From Pseudomonadota bacterium (GTDB lineage Bacteria; Pseudomonadota; Gammaproteobacteria; Steroidobacterales; Steroidobacteraceae), in the NCBI GenBank assembly GCA_023391335.1, contig JAEWBG010000028.1, positions 1 to 64,000 on the forward strand: DNA of 64,000 nt, in the 5' to 3' direction. Each line of letters starts with the position of its first letter. The stretch's first letter is position 1. Of the stretch, positions 53,260 through 61,720 are shown piece by piece. Made by a program: the position numbers and the translations under genes. The notes below the pieces were generated by a model. The model saw only the letters and a list, made by a program, of their open reading frames with translations. It did not search any database and had not been told where the DNA came from.

Positions 53260-54459
53260 CTATTGCGAATCCTTCTGCTTCTTCAAACGCTCGCCGATGC
53301 GGCGATACGCTTCGCGAAAGGGAATGCCTTCCTTGACGACGAGTTCATTCGCTTCCGCCGCAGCATTGATGGAAGGATCGAGGCGAATTTTCTCGGGCCG
53401 AAAGCGCACGCCATCCAGTGCCGCTGGAAGAATGCCGAGTGTGTCGAGGCACAGATCGATGCCACGGAAGAGCGGCACTTTGATCAACTGCAAATCGCGT
53501 TGATACCCCGAAGGAAGTTTGGTCACGATGCCGAGCACTTCGTTCAAGCATGCTTGTGCGGTTGCAGTGCGGCCGCGAATGAGTTCGAACACATCGGGAT
53601 TGCGCTTCTGCGGCATGATCGATGAGCCGGTCGTAAACGCTTCCGGCAATTCGACGAACGAAAATTCCTGTGTGTAGAACAGCAACAGATCGGCGGCAAG
53701 GCGACCGACATCCTGCATCACGAGCGTGATCTCGAATAGCAGCTGCGCTTCAGCCTTGCCGCGCGACAACTGCACCGATGTGACCGGCTCTTGAACGCTT
53801 GCGAATCCGAGCTTCTGGGCAGTGAACGAACGATCGATCGGCAAATTCGGCGAGCCATAGCCGGCCGCAGAACCTAGCGGGCTCTTGCTCACGCGGCGCT
53901 GAACGTTCGCCAAGCCTTCGACGTCATCACGCAGTTCGTTGGCAAATCCGCCTGCCCACAATGCAACAGAGCTCGGCATCGCTTGTTGCATGTGCGTGTA
54001 ACCAGGTATTTGCAGGTCGCCATGACGCGATGCGAGACGATCGAGCGCCTCTGCAGTCGTGCGCGTCGCATTCGCCAGTTGTTCGACGGCATCGCGCAGA
54101 TACAGCCGAATCGCGGTGAGTACTTGATCGTTGCGCGAGCGGCCGAGATGAACCCGCTTGCCCGCTTCGCCAATCTTGGCCGTCAACAATCCTTCGAGCG
54201 CTGTTTGGCCGTCTTCATTTTCCAGCGTGACCGTCCACTCACCGCGTGCGTGTGCAGCCGCGATTTCGTTCAGCCCATCCCGGATCGCATCGCAATCCGA
54301 TTTCGACAGCAGTCCTTGCTGGCATAGCATCTCGGCGTGTGCGATGGACGCACGCGCATCGTATGCGATCAGCCGATTGTCGAGCGCGTGATCGTCGCCC
54401 GCGGTGTAGCGCAGTACGCGTTCATCTAGGGCGCCGCCTTTGTCCCATAAACGACTCAT
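53260..54459 (-). CDS. argH: Argininosuccinate lyase
   Basis: Splits argininosuccinate to arginine and fumarate, the last step. The 399-residue protein has Gly-Ser-Ser-Ile-Met-Pro-Gln-Lys-Arg-Asn-Pro, the family signature. ATG 54459 is preceded by GGAG at good spacing and begins with Met-Ser-Arg-Leu-Trp-Asp-Lys-Gly, the family start. The frame continues upstream to 54690, but that part is made of word repeats and encodes a Ser/Pro-rich extension of 77 residues. It is shorter than the E. coli enzyme (457) and, from memory, more like Bacteroidetes ArgH. Confidence 0.93.
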   Translation of the reverse strand: MSRLWDKGGALDERVLRYTAGDDHALDNRLIAYDARASIAHAEMLCQQGLLSKSDCDAIRDGLNEIAAAHARGEWTVTLENEDGQTALEGLLTAKIGEAGKRVHLGRSRNDQVLTAIRLYLRDAVEQLANATRTTAEALDRLASRHGDLQIPGYTHMQQAMPSSVALWAGGFANELRDDVEGLANVQRRVSKSPLGSAAGYGSPNLPIDRSFTAQKLGFASVQEPVTSVQLSRGKAEAQLLFEITLVMQDVGRLAADLLLFYTQEFSFVELPEAFTTGSSIMPQKRNPDVFELIRGRTATAQACLNEVLGIVTKLPSGYQRDLQLIKVPLFRGIDLCLDTLGILPAALDGVRFRPEKIRLDPSINAAAEANELVVKEGIPFREAYRRIGERLKKQKDSQ

Positions 54460-54480
54460 TGCGGACTCCGTGCGCAACGA

Positions 54481-54735
54481 GTCGTGGCTGGAGGCTGGAG
54501 GCTGGAGGCTGGAGCCGGAGGGAGATGAATCTCCGTTTGGGTCCTTGGCGAGCATGCGGCCAAGATCGAGCGCTGTAGATGCGTGCAACGAGTCGCGGCT
54601 GGAGGCCGGAGGCTGGAAGCCGGAGGTAGAGAGCGAGCGATCTTGTTCTCGGCTATTGCCGAGTGCGCTGGTGAATTCGGAAAGATGCACATCTTGTTTC
54701 TGGCTCCAGCCCCCAGCCTCCTGCCTCCAGCCCTC
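54481..54735. repeat. Word repeat (ggctggag type) upstream of argH
   Basis: ggctggaggctggaggctgg near 54487 and ggctggaggccggaggctgg at 54597-54618 are two direct blocks separated by about 80 bases; ctccagcccccagcctcc near 54703 is the inverted arm. The block keeps an open frame with argH, explaining the spurious long ORF, and fills the 280-base argB-argH gap. Confidence 0.75.
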
Positions 54736-54739
54736 TTAT

Positions 54740-55660
54740 TCATCCTGCGTGCTGTTCTGCTGCTGACAGTGCGCTCACGTTCTCGACCACGAGCGTGCCG
54801 GTGCCTTCGTTCGTGAACACTTCCGCCAAGATGCTGTCTGGCGATTTGTAAGAGATGACGTGCACGCGGCGCACGCCGCCGCGAATGGCTTCTTCGATTG
54901 CCTTCGCCTTCGGCAGCATGCCATCTTTCAAGCTGCCCTGATCTTTCAGGCGCTTAAGTCCGGCAAGATCGGTGTAGGAAACGATCGAGCGCGGATCCTC
55001 GAGCGATTCGAGGATGCCGGGTGCGCCGGTGCACAGCATCAGCTTCTCGGCTTTCAGCGCCGCGCCAATTCCTGCGGCGACGGTGTCTGCGTTGATGTTC
55101 AGCAACGTACCTTTGTCGTCAGCCGACACGGGGCTTACAACGGGCATCAAGCCGTCGTCGAGCAATTGCTGCAGCACCTTGGCGTCGATGAGATCGATGT
55201 CGCCGACCAGGCCGTAGTCCACGACTTGACCTTCCACGTTCACCGGCGGGCGCTTGTGAGCGCGAACCAAGCCGGCGTCGACGCCGCTCACGCCGACCGC
55301 AGCGATTTCCAATTCGCGACAGATGCCGAGAATCTGCGTGTTCACCAAGCCGTTGAGCACCATGCTCGTTACTTCCATCGACTTCTCGTCGGTGACGCGC
55401 CGGCCCGCAACCATTTGTGGCTTGATGCCGAGGGTCTCTTGGATTTGGCTCAATTGCGGGCCGCCGCCGTGAACGAGCACGACGCGGATGCCCACTTGAT
55501 GCAGGATCGCGACTTGCTCCATCAGCGTACGCGTGGATGCGACATCGCCGAACACACCGCCGCTCGCCTTGATGACGAACACCTTGCCCTTGTACATGCG
55601 GATGTACGGAGCGGCGCTACGCAGAGCGCGGACGGCGACAGAAGGATCAGTACGGATCAC
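54740..55660 (-). CDS. argB: Acylglutamate kinase (ArgB type)
   Basis: Phosphorylates the gamma-carboxyl of N-acetylglutamate (or N-succinylglutamate, see argF'). The 306-residue amino acid kinase has Lys in Val-Ile-Lys-Ala-Ser-Gly-Gly, His-Gly-Gly-Gly-Pro-Gln, and the arginine-site features of the long, regulated form. There is no fused acetyltransferase domain, unlike the Xanthomonas NAGS-kinase. It is flanked on both sides by word repeats and lies between argF' and argH. Confidence 0.93.
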   Translation of the reverse strand: MIRTDPSVAVRALRSAAPYIRMYKGKVFVIKASGGVFGDVASTRTLMEQVAILHQVGIRVVLVHGGGPQLSQIQETLGIKPQMVAGRRVTDEKSMEVTSMVLNGLVNTQILGICRELEIAAVGVSGVDAGLVRAHKRPPVNVEGQVVDYGLVGDIDLIDAKVLQQLLDDGLMPVVSPVSADDKGTLLNINADTVAAGIGAALKAEKLMLCTGAPGILESLEDPRSIVSYTDLAGLKRLKDQGSLKDGMLPKAKAIEEAIRGGVRRVHVISYKSPDSILAEVFTNEGTGTLVVENVSALSAAEQHAG

Positions 55661-55698
55661 GGAAGGAAACCTCGTGGTGAGTGCTAAACGCTGTGGTA

Positions 55699-55796
55699 GT
55701 GAAGGGGTGAGGGAGTAAGGAAGTGAAGTTCGTAGCGCATCGTTGATTTCCGCGCCGGTCTTCGCCTTTCACTTTCTCACTCTCTCACCTTCTCAC
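55699..55796. repeat. Inverted word repeat (gtgagg type) between argF' and argB
   Basis: The left arm 55699-55728 (gtgaaggggtgagggagtaa) and right arm 55767-55796 (ctttctcactctctcacc) are reverse complements of the same words. The arms could form a hairpin in the arg operon mRNA. Confidence 0.75.
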
Positions 55797-55799
55797 GGG

Positions 55800-56798
55800 T
55801 CAACCTCTCAACAACCGATACAACACCGCCATCTGCACCACCATGCGGTTGAATGCCTCGCGGATGACGACGCTGCGTGGACCGTCGAGCACTTCGTCGG
55901 CGACCGCAACATTGCGGCGCACCGGCAAGCAATGCATGAAGTGACAGTTACGGTCCGCGCTCTTGAACCAGCTTTCCTTGATGCACCAATCGCTCAAGTA
56001 CTCGCGCAAGCGAGTCTCGGCCTCTGCATCGCCGTAGTGCTGTGGCGAACCCCACTCTTTCGCGTAGACGACATGCGCGCCTTGAAGCGCAGCATTGCGA
56101 TCGGTGGTTTCGGTCACGGAGCCACCGGCCGCTTTTGCAGCTTGCCGCGCCTTCTCCATGATCGGATCCGGTAGCGCGAACCCGTCCGGACGCAACACGA
56201 CGACTTCCATGCCGCGCATCGCGGCCATGTGGACGACCGACGAAGGCACTGCCAGCGGCAACGCGCGCGGATGATTCGCCCAGCTCAACACGAACTTGCC
56301 GCGCTCGGGAACGCGTAGTTCATCCATCGTGTGCCAGTCTGCAAGGGCCTGACATGGATGGCTCATCGCCGATTCCATGTTGACGAGCGGCTTGTCGCAC
56401 AAGTCCGCCATCATTTTGAAACCCGTCTCTGCGAGATCGGCGCCGAGGTTGCGGCCTTCCGCGAACATACGAATGCCGATGGCATCGCAGTACGAAGCGA
56501 GGACCGGCACGGCTTCGCGCACGTGTTCTGCGGCTGCGCCGTTCATGATGGCTCCGGCACGTGTTTCCATCTGCCATGTGCCTTGACCCGGAGTGATCAC
56601 CACCGCCGTGCCGCCGAGCCGCATCATCGCGCTCTGAAACGAAGCGAGCGTGCGTAGCGAAGGGTTCAAGAACAACAATCCCAACACTTTGCCCGCGAGC
56701 GCTTGCGGCTGTGGATGTTGCTGCAGACGCGAAGCAAGACCGAGCAGATCGGTGATTTGCTCGCGCGGAAAATCGGCCAGGTCGAGAAAACGGTTCAT
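55800..56798 (-). CDS. argF': N-acyl-L-ornithine carbamoyltransferase (AOTC/SOTC type)
   Basis: Carbamoylates N-acetyl- or N-succinyl-ornithine, where ordinary ArgF uses free ornithine. The 332-residue protein has the acyl-type end His-Cys-Leu-Pro-Val-Arg-Arg-Asn-Val and Thr-Trp-Gln-Met-Glu-Thr-Arg, closest by eye to Bacteroides succinylornithine enzymes. At the specificity position (Glu92 in Xanthomonas AOTC, Pro90 in Bacteroides SOTC) it has Ala90, in Met-Asn-Gly-Ala-Ala-Ala-Glu-His. Ala in place of Glu is known to favour succinylornithine. The carbamoyl-phosphate motif reads Ser-Leu-Arg-Thr-Leu, with Leu51 replacing the second Arg. It may work in an acylated arginine pathway. Confidence 0.88.
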   Translation of the reverse strand: MNRFLDLADFPREQITDLLGLASRLQQHPQPQALAGKVLGLLFLNPSLRTLASFQSAMMRLGGTAVVITPGQGTWQMETRAGAIMNGAAAEHVREAVPVLASYCDAIGIRMFAEGRNLGADLAETGFKMMADLCDKPLVNMESAMSHPCQALADWHTMDELRVPERGKFVLSWANHPRALPLAVPSSVVHMAAMRGMEVVVLRPDGFALPDPIMEKARQAAKAAGGSVTETTDRNAALQGAHVVYAKEWGSPQHYGDAEAETRLREYLSDWCIKESWFKSADRNCHFMHCLPVRRNVAVADEVLDGPRSVVIREAFNRMVVQMAVLYRLLRG

Positions 56799-56811
56799 GG
56801 TTGTAGTAAAC

Positions 56812-56945
56812 GGTGAGAAGGTGAGTAAGTAAGGAAGTGAGTGGCGTCGCTCTTAAGTTCTTTTGCGTGAGTGAGTCCGTGTATGCGTAGGCTTTTGTGA
56901 TGACCTGCGACGTTCACATTCTCACTCTCTCACTTCCTCACTTGG
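56812..56945. repeat. Inverted word repeat (gtgaga/gtgagt type) between argD and argF'
   Basis: ggtgagaaggtgagtaagta near 56811 and its complementary form ctcactctctcacttcctca at 56921-56940 make a stem with about 70 bases between. It fills the 151-base gap. Confidence 0.75.
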
Positions 56946-56949
56946 ATGA

Positions 56950-58128
56950 TTACTTAGGCAACTTGCCCAACGCATCGCGCAACTGCGCGACGTGTTCGCT
57001 TTCGAGCACGAAGGGCGCGAGGATGCGCAGGACATTCGGATCGGCGCTGGTGCCGGTCAGAATGCCGAGCCGCAGCAATTCCGCTTGCACGTCCTTCGCC
57101 GGGCGCGAGGTGCGCAAGCCCAACAACAAGCCGGCGCCCTGGCTGCCGACGATCGGGCCGACCATGCAGGTGTCGACGATTTCCTTGGATCGCTGGCGCA
57201 CGTTCTCGAGCAAGTTTTCGGATTCGATGATGTCGATGACGGCTTCGATCACGGCACAGGCCATCGGACCGCCGCCGAACGTCGTGCCGAGCGTGTCGGT
57301 CTTCAGATAACTCGCAACATGATCCGCGACCATCATTGCAGAAACCGGGAAGCCCGCGCCGAGTGCTTTCGCCGTCGTGAGAATGTCCGGCGTGACGCCG
57401 TACATATTCGCGGCAAAGGGGAAGCCGGTGCGACCGACGCCGCATTGCACTTCATCGAAAATCAGAATCGAGCCGTTCTCGCTGCAGCGGAAGCGCAGAC
57501 CTTCCAAGAATTCCTTCGGCATGTCGACTGCGCCCGCGACACCTTGCACGGGTTCAACGATCACGGCTGCGGTGTTCTCGCCGATCAGGGTGCTGAGCTT
57601 GTTGACATCGCTTGGCTTGATGAAGCGCACATCGAAAGGTTTTTGCGGAAAGCCGTACCACTTCTTGTCTGCGCCCCACGTGACCGCACCGGCCGCTGCA
57701 GTTCGCCCGTGGAAGCTACCTTCCACCGCGATCACTTCGGTGCCGCCGGTCATCTTGCACGCGAGCTTCAGCGCGTTCTCATTCGCTTCCGCCCCCGAGT
57801 TGACGAAGAACACCGTCTCAAGACCGAGACCCGCGAAGCCAGTTAGGCGTGTTGCGGCACGACGGCGCACATCGAGCGGCACCGCATTGCTTTGGAAGCA
57901 CAGCGACTTCGCCTGTTCGGTGAGCGCTTCCACCCAGCGCGGATGGCCATAGCCGAGCGCGGCAACTGCGTGGCCGCCGTACAAATCCAGAATGCGGCGT
58001 CCACCGGGCGTATGCAGATAGACGCCTTGCGCATCGACCACTTCAATGTTGAATTGCGCAAATACAGGCGCGAGGTGATCGGGCAGTGCTCGATTGATCG
58101 AAGTGACGTTGTCCGTTCTGGATTGCAT
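56950..58128 (-). CDS. argD: Acylornithine aminotransferase
   Basis: Class III pyridoxal-phosphate aminotransferase that converts acylglutamate semialdehyde to acylornithine. The 392-residue protein has Phe-Asp-Glu-Val-Gln near the cofactor ring and the Schiff-base Lys in Thr-Ala-Lys-Ala-Leu-Gly-Ala-Gly. The start is ATG 58128, or GTG 58137 three codons earlier. It follows argC by 15-24 bases, so the two are clearly co-transcribed. Confidence 0.93.
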   Translation of the reverse strand: MQSRTDNVTSINRALPDHLAPVFAQFNIEVVDAQGVYLHTPGGRRILDLYGGHAVAALGYGHPRWVEALTEQAKSLCFQSNAVPLDVRRRAATRLTGFAGLGLETVFFVNSGAEANENALKLACKMTGGTEVIAVEGSFHGRTAAAGAVTWGADKKWYGFPQKPFDVRFIKPSDVNKLSTLIGENTAAVIVEPVQGVAGAVDMPKEFLEGLRFRCSENGSILIFDEVQCGVGRTGFPFAANMYGVTPDILTTAKALGAGFPVSAMMVADHVASYLKTDTLGTTFGGGPMACAVIEAVIDIIESENLLENVRQRSKEIVDTCMVGPIVGSQGAGLLLGLRTSRPAKDVQAELLRLGILTGTSADPNVLRILAPFVLESEHVAQLRDALGKLPK

Positions 58129-58152
58129 CAGATGCACTCGTTGTTATGTTGA

Positions 58153-59211
58153 TTAAGTCCAGCCTGGAGCCGGTGCCTGCAAGCCCGCGGTTTGATCCAG
58201 CTCGAACATTCGGTTCAGCCATTGAATCGCACCGCCCGCCGCGCCTTTGACCAAGTTGTCGATCGCGCACATGACAGCGATCGAGTTGCCGCTCGCCGCC
58301 GCGCTCAAGAAAGCGTAGTTGCTGCCGGAAACATCTTTCACGTGCGGCATGTTCGGACCCACGTGGACAAAAGGCTGACCGCGATAGAAGTCGCTCAACG
58401 CTGCCACAAGTTCTGCCGTCTTGATGGCCTTGGATGCAGTCGCTTGTACGGTGACGTGAATGCCGCGCGCAAAAGGTCCTGAGTGCGGCACGAAACTGAA
58501 ATCCGCCGCGACATCAGACGCTGATTGCGCCAGCGCGATGATTTCCGGCGTGTGTCGATGCGAAAGCGGGTTGTAGGCGTACAGATCGCTGTGACGCTGT
58601 GGATGATGAGTGCCTGCGACCGGCGTTCTGCCCGATCCAGTGCTGCCCGTGACGCCCGAGACGAACAAGCGCGGCTCGACCAACCCCAATTTCAGTAAAG
58701 GGACACTTGATAGCAGCACTGCGGTGGCGAAGCAGCCCGGATGTGCAACGTGCGGTGTGCGCAGACGCGGCAAATGCTCTGGCACCGCGCAGCTGAATTG
58801 CGCAATGCGTGTCGGCGCACCGTGTGCGTGTTTGTACACGGCTTCGTAGGCGGCTGCAGTGCTGTAGCGATAGTCAGCAGAGATATCGATCACACGCGGC
58901 TTCGCGCCCTTGCTTTCGGCCGCGACGAGCAGTTCATCGATCAGTTTCGCCGCAACTCCGTGCGGAGCGGCAGAAATAATCGCCGACTGGGGTAGCGAGC
59001 TCACGATGTCTGCGACTTCTTGCAGACCCGAGAATTTCATCTCGCCAAGTACGGGCGCCAAGTGCGCGAAGAACTGCGCAATGCGCTCGCCGGGTTGGCT
59101 ATCCGACAGTACCGCTTTGAGATCGAGATTCGGATGTCCGGAAATCAGGCGCAACAACTCGCCCGACACATAGCCGGTGCCACCCAAAACAATCGTCGGA
59201 ATCTTGTTCAT
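58153..59211 (-). CDS. argC: N-acyl-gamma-glutamyl-phosphate reductase
   Basis: Reduces acylglutamyl phosphate with NADPH. The 352-residue protein has the nucleotide loop Gly-Gly-Thr-Gly-Tyr-Val-Ser-Gly and the active Cys in His-Pro-Gly-Cys-Phe-Ala-Thr, followed by Val-Ser-Gly-Val-Thr-Gly-Ser-Thr-Gly-Ser-Gly. The short gap (5 bases) to the unknown P-loop gene upstream shows that both are in one operon. Confidence 0.94.
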   Translation of the reverse strand: MNKIPTIVLGGTGYVSGELLRLISGHPNLDLKAVLSDSQPGERIAQFFAHLAPVLGEMKFSGLQEVADIVSSLPQSAIISAAPHGVAAKLIDELLVAAESKGAKPRVIDISADYRYSTAAAYEAVYKHAHGAPTRIAQFSCAVPEHLPRLRTPHVAHPGCFATAVLLSSVPLLKLGLVEPRLFVSGVTGSTGSGRTPVAGTHHPQRHSDLYAYNPLSHRHTPEIIALAQSASDVAADFSFVPHSGPFARGIHVTVQATASKAIKTAELVAALSDFYRGQPFVHVGPNMPHVKDVSGSNYAFLSAAASGNSIAVMCAIDNLVKGAAGGAIQWLNRMFELDQTAGLQAPAPGWT

Positions 59212-59216
59212 CGCAG

Positions 59217-60293
59217 TTATTCACCCACCGCAGCTTGTCGCGTCTTGAGTCCGAGCGACTCGATCACTCGATCGCCAAGTGCCGGACCATCGGTAATGGC
59301 ATTGAACGCAGGCACGCCGAACTGGTCGCGAATGATGTTCACGCCGACCGCGTTGTCGGTCGCAGGGCCGGTCACGACGGCGGGTTCGATGCCGAACTTT
59401 TCGCGTAGCAGTTTGACGCCGCCCCAAGCAGCCACTGGATCGTTTGCAGAGAGCACAACCGACGTCAGTACAGTGCGAATGTCTTCGGATGCAAGAATCG
59501 CTTCGACACCGTAGGCACCGAGAATGCCGTCGCCTAACTCGAACACGATCACGTCCGGCTCGCCCTGCGACATTTCAGTCAGCAATGCACGTGTAATCGC
59601 CGGGCCGACCTTCGCGGTCGTCGTCACGACACCCAGATCGGTGAAAATCATGCTGCGACGTGCGCCTGCATCTTCCATCGCGAGAATGTCGCGACGGAGC
59701 GAAACGCCCGTCGCTTTGAACGCATGCACGTTCAAACCGCGATGACGCATGCGCGCGACGATCGCGCAAGCCGCGGCTGTTTTGCCGGCTTCCATGCAGG
59801 TGCCGGCAAGGGCGACGACGGGCACGTTGCGCGTGTTAACCGTGGCATTCATATCGAGACGCTTGTAACCGACGCGCGCCGGTACACCAATGCGTTCGCC
59901 AAGATAAGGGAACTGCAGCACGACCCCGATCACGCGCGCATCGAACGGGCGGCCTTTCTCAGGATTCACCGAATCGACGACGCCGAGCACACCACCGATG
60001 TTCAGCACTTGAATGATGTCGCCTTCCTTGACCGACTCGGGCAAGTGACCGGAATACCCGAACAACGCTTGCCGATGGCCGAGTGCGCCGACGATGACAT
60101 CGCCCTTCGACACTTTGGCCATGCGACCGCTGGTCAACTCCAACGTGTTGTACGTCGACTTGTTGTTGAGGATTTCAACGACCAGCACCACCCCTTCCTC
60201 GCAAGGAATATCGGTAGTGGCGACGCGCAGCTCATGACCCAGCTGGAGCGCTTGAGTGATGGATGCGATCTTGTCGACGAGAACGGTTTTCAT
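59217..60293 (-). CDS. Unknown two-domain P-loop protein in the arginine operon
   Basis: A 358-residue protein not recognised as an arginine enzyme. Residues 1-150 are beta-rich, with Gly-Asp repeats like a small barrel. From 156 a P-loop domain begins: Gly-Thr-Cys-Met-Glu-Ala-Gly-Lys171-Thr, then Lys-Ala-Thr-Gly-Val, Phe-Thr-Asp-Leu-Gly and Phe-Glu-Leu-Gly-Asp-Gly. This recalls BioD/CobB (dethiobiotin synthetase-like) and the C-terminal part of DUF1611 proteins. The gene lies 5 bases before argC and after argG. It may be an ATP-dependent enzyme of the missing acylation/deacylation steps, or a regulator; both are guesses. No signal peptide. Confidence 0.75.
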   Translation of the reverse strand: MKTVLVDKIASITQALQLGHELRVATTDIPCEEGVVLVVEILNNKSTYNTLELTSGRMAKVSKGDVIVGALGHRQALFGYSGHLPESVKEGDIIQVLNIGGVLGVVDSVNPEKGRPFDARVIGVVLQFPYLGERIGVPARVGYKRLDMNATVNTRNVPVVALAGTCMEAGKTAAACAIVARMRHRGLNVHAFKATGVSLRRDILAMEDAGARRSMIFTDLGVVTTTAKVGPAITRALLTEMSQGEPDVIVFELGDGILGAYGVEAILASEDIRTVLTSVVLSANDPVAAWGGVKLLREKFGIEPAVVTGPATDNAVGVNIIRDQFGVPAFNAITDGPALGDRVIESLGLKTRQAAVGE

Positions 60294-60353
60294 GGGCGGG
60301 TGCGATTCCTATTTCAGTTGATGATGGGGCGTCAACGCTTGATCCAGGTAATA

Positions 60354-60440
60354 AGTCACGAGTCACCGGTCACGAGTCACGGGCCAGAATTAGGAACCCG
60401 CATTTCTTACCCGTGACCTTTGACCCATGACCCGTGACTA
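60354..60440. repeat. Inverted word repeat (gtcacgagtcac type) between argG and the P-loop gene
   Basis: The left arm agtcacgagtcaccggtcac (near 60355) and right arm cccgtgacctttgacccatg (near 60410) are degenerate complements. It occupies the 144-base gap. Confidence 0.75.
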
Positions 60441-61658
60441 TTTCTTCCCAGCCCTCGTCCAGAACATGCTGGGGAGGCTGACCATCTTGGAGAAACCGAG
60501 CGCATCGGCGGGGGTCCATTCGCCCGCGGCTTCGCCGTAGACGCCTTTCGAGGCGGCCATGATGGAGTAGGGCGAAGTCACGCCTTCGACAAACGCATTG
60601 CCGGGGCGGAACAGCACTTTCACATCGCCGGTGACGCGAGCCTGCGAGGACACGAACAACGTTTCGATATCGCGGCACACCGGATCGAGATGCTGGCCTT
60701 CGTGCACCAGATCGCCGTACGGGCCCGAGAGTGTTTCTTTGATGCGCTGTTGGCGGCCGGTCATGACGAGTTTTTCCAACTCGCGATGGGCGTTGATCAG
60801 TACTTCAGCGGCGGGCGCTTCGAACGCCACGCGTCCCTTGGTGCCGATGATGGTGTCGCCCAAGTGAATGCCCCGGCCCACGCCAAACTTCGCGCCGATC
60901 GCTTCGAGCTTTTCGATCAACGTTACAGGATCGAGCCCGGCGCCATCGAGGCTCACCGGCACACCCTTTTCGAAGCCGATCGTGTGCGACTCCGGCGGTT
61001 GCGGATGAGTGAATGCGTCCTTCGACAACACCCATGCGTGGTCGGGAATGCTGCCTTCCGAAGTGAGGGTTTCTTTGCCGCCAATCGTGACGCCCCACAG
61101 ACCGCGATTGACGGAGTAGGCCGCGCCATACGGAGGAATCGGCAGCTTGCGTTCTTCCAAGTACTTGAGCTGCTCGGGACGCTTAAATGCTTTGTCGCGC
61201 ACCGGCGCAACGATAGTGAGCTCCGGCGCCAACGTGCGCAGCGCTACTTCGAACCGCACTTGGTCGTTACCTGCCGCCGTGCAGCCGTGCGCCACGATTT
61301 TCGTGCCGATCTTGCGTGCATATTCGGCGATGGTTTGCGCCTGCATGACGCGTTCGGCGCCAACGCAGAGCGGATACATCTGGCCGCGCTTCACATTGCC
61401 CATGATCAAGTACTTGATCACTTGATCGAAGTAGTCCTTGCGCGCTTCCACGAGCACATGATCTTTGGCGCCGAGCGCCCGCGCACGTTGATCGAGTACG
61501 CGCGCGGCTTCTGCGTCGATGCCGCCTGTGTCGACCGTGACCGTAATGATCGGACGGCCGTAAGTCGCGCTGAGCCACGGGACGAGGAACGACGTGTCGA
61601 GCCCGCCGGAGAAGGCGAGCAGGATGGGTTCGGAGCCTGCGGGCAAAGATTCGGTCAT
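60438..61658 (-). CDS. argG: Argininosuccinate synthase
   Basis: Joins citrulline and aspartate using ATP. The 406-residue protein has the ATP loop Ala-Phe-Ser-Gly-Gly-Leu-Asp-Thr-Ser and the motif Gly-Asn-Asp-Gln-Val-Arg-Phe. The run Ile-Lys-Tyr-Leu-Ile-x-Gly-Asn-Val is, from memory, typical of Bacteroidetes-type ArgG and unlike E. coli ArgG. It follows argR by 62 bases and is probably the first enzyme gene of the operon. Confidence 0.95.
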   Translation of the reverse strand: MTESLPAGSEPILLAFSGGLDTSFLVPWLSATYGRPIITVTVDTGGIDAEAARVLDQRARALGAKDHVLVEARKDYFDQVIKYLIMGNVKRGQMYPLCVGAERVMQAQTIAEYARKIGTKIVAHGCTAAGNDQVRFEVALRTLAPELTIVAPVRDKAFKRPEQLKYLEERKLPIPPYGAAYSVNRGLWGVTIGGKETLTSEGSIPDHAWVLSKDAFTHPQPPESHTIGFEKGVPVSLDGAGLDPVTLIEKLEAIGAKFGVGRGIHLGDTIIGTKGRVAFEAPAAEVLINAHRELEKLVMTGRQQRIKETLSGPYGDLVHEGQHLDPVCRDIETLFVSSQARVTGDVKVLFRPGNAFVEGVTSPYSIMAASKGVYGEAAGEWTPADALGFSKMVSLPSMFWTRAGKK

Positions 61659-61720
61659 GTGAATGTCTTAGATATGTGTAGAAGAAGCTTGGAAAATCGC
61701 GACAGCGAGCCGCGAAAAAA

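Noticed and set aside
54460..54690. N-terminal extension of ArgH
   Set aside because: It is encoded by low-complexity word repeats, has no family similarity, and a better ribosome site lies before 54459.
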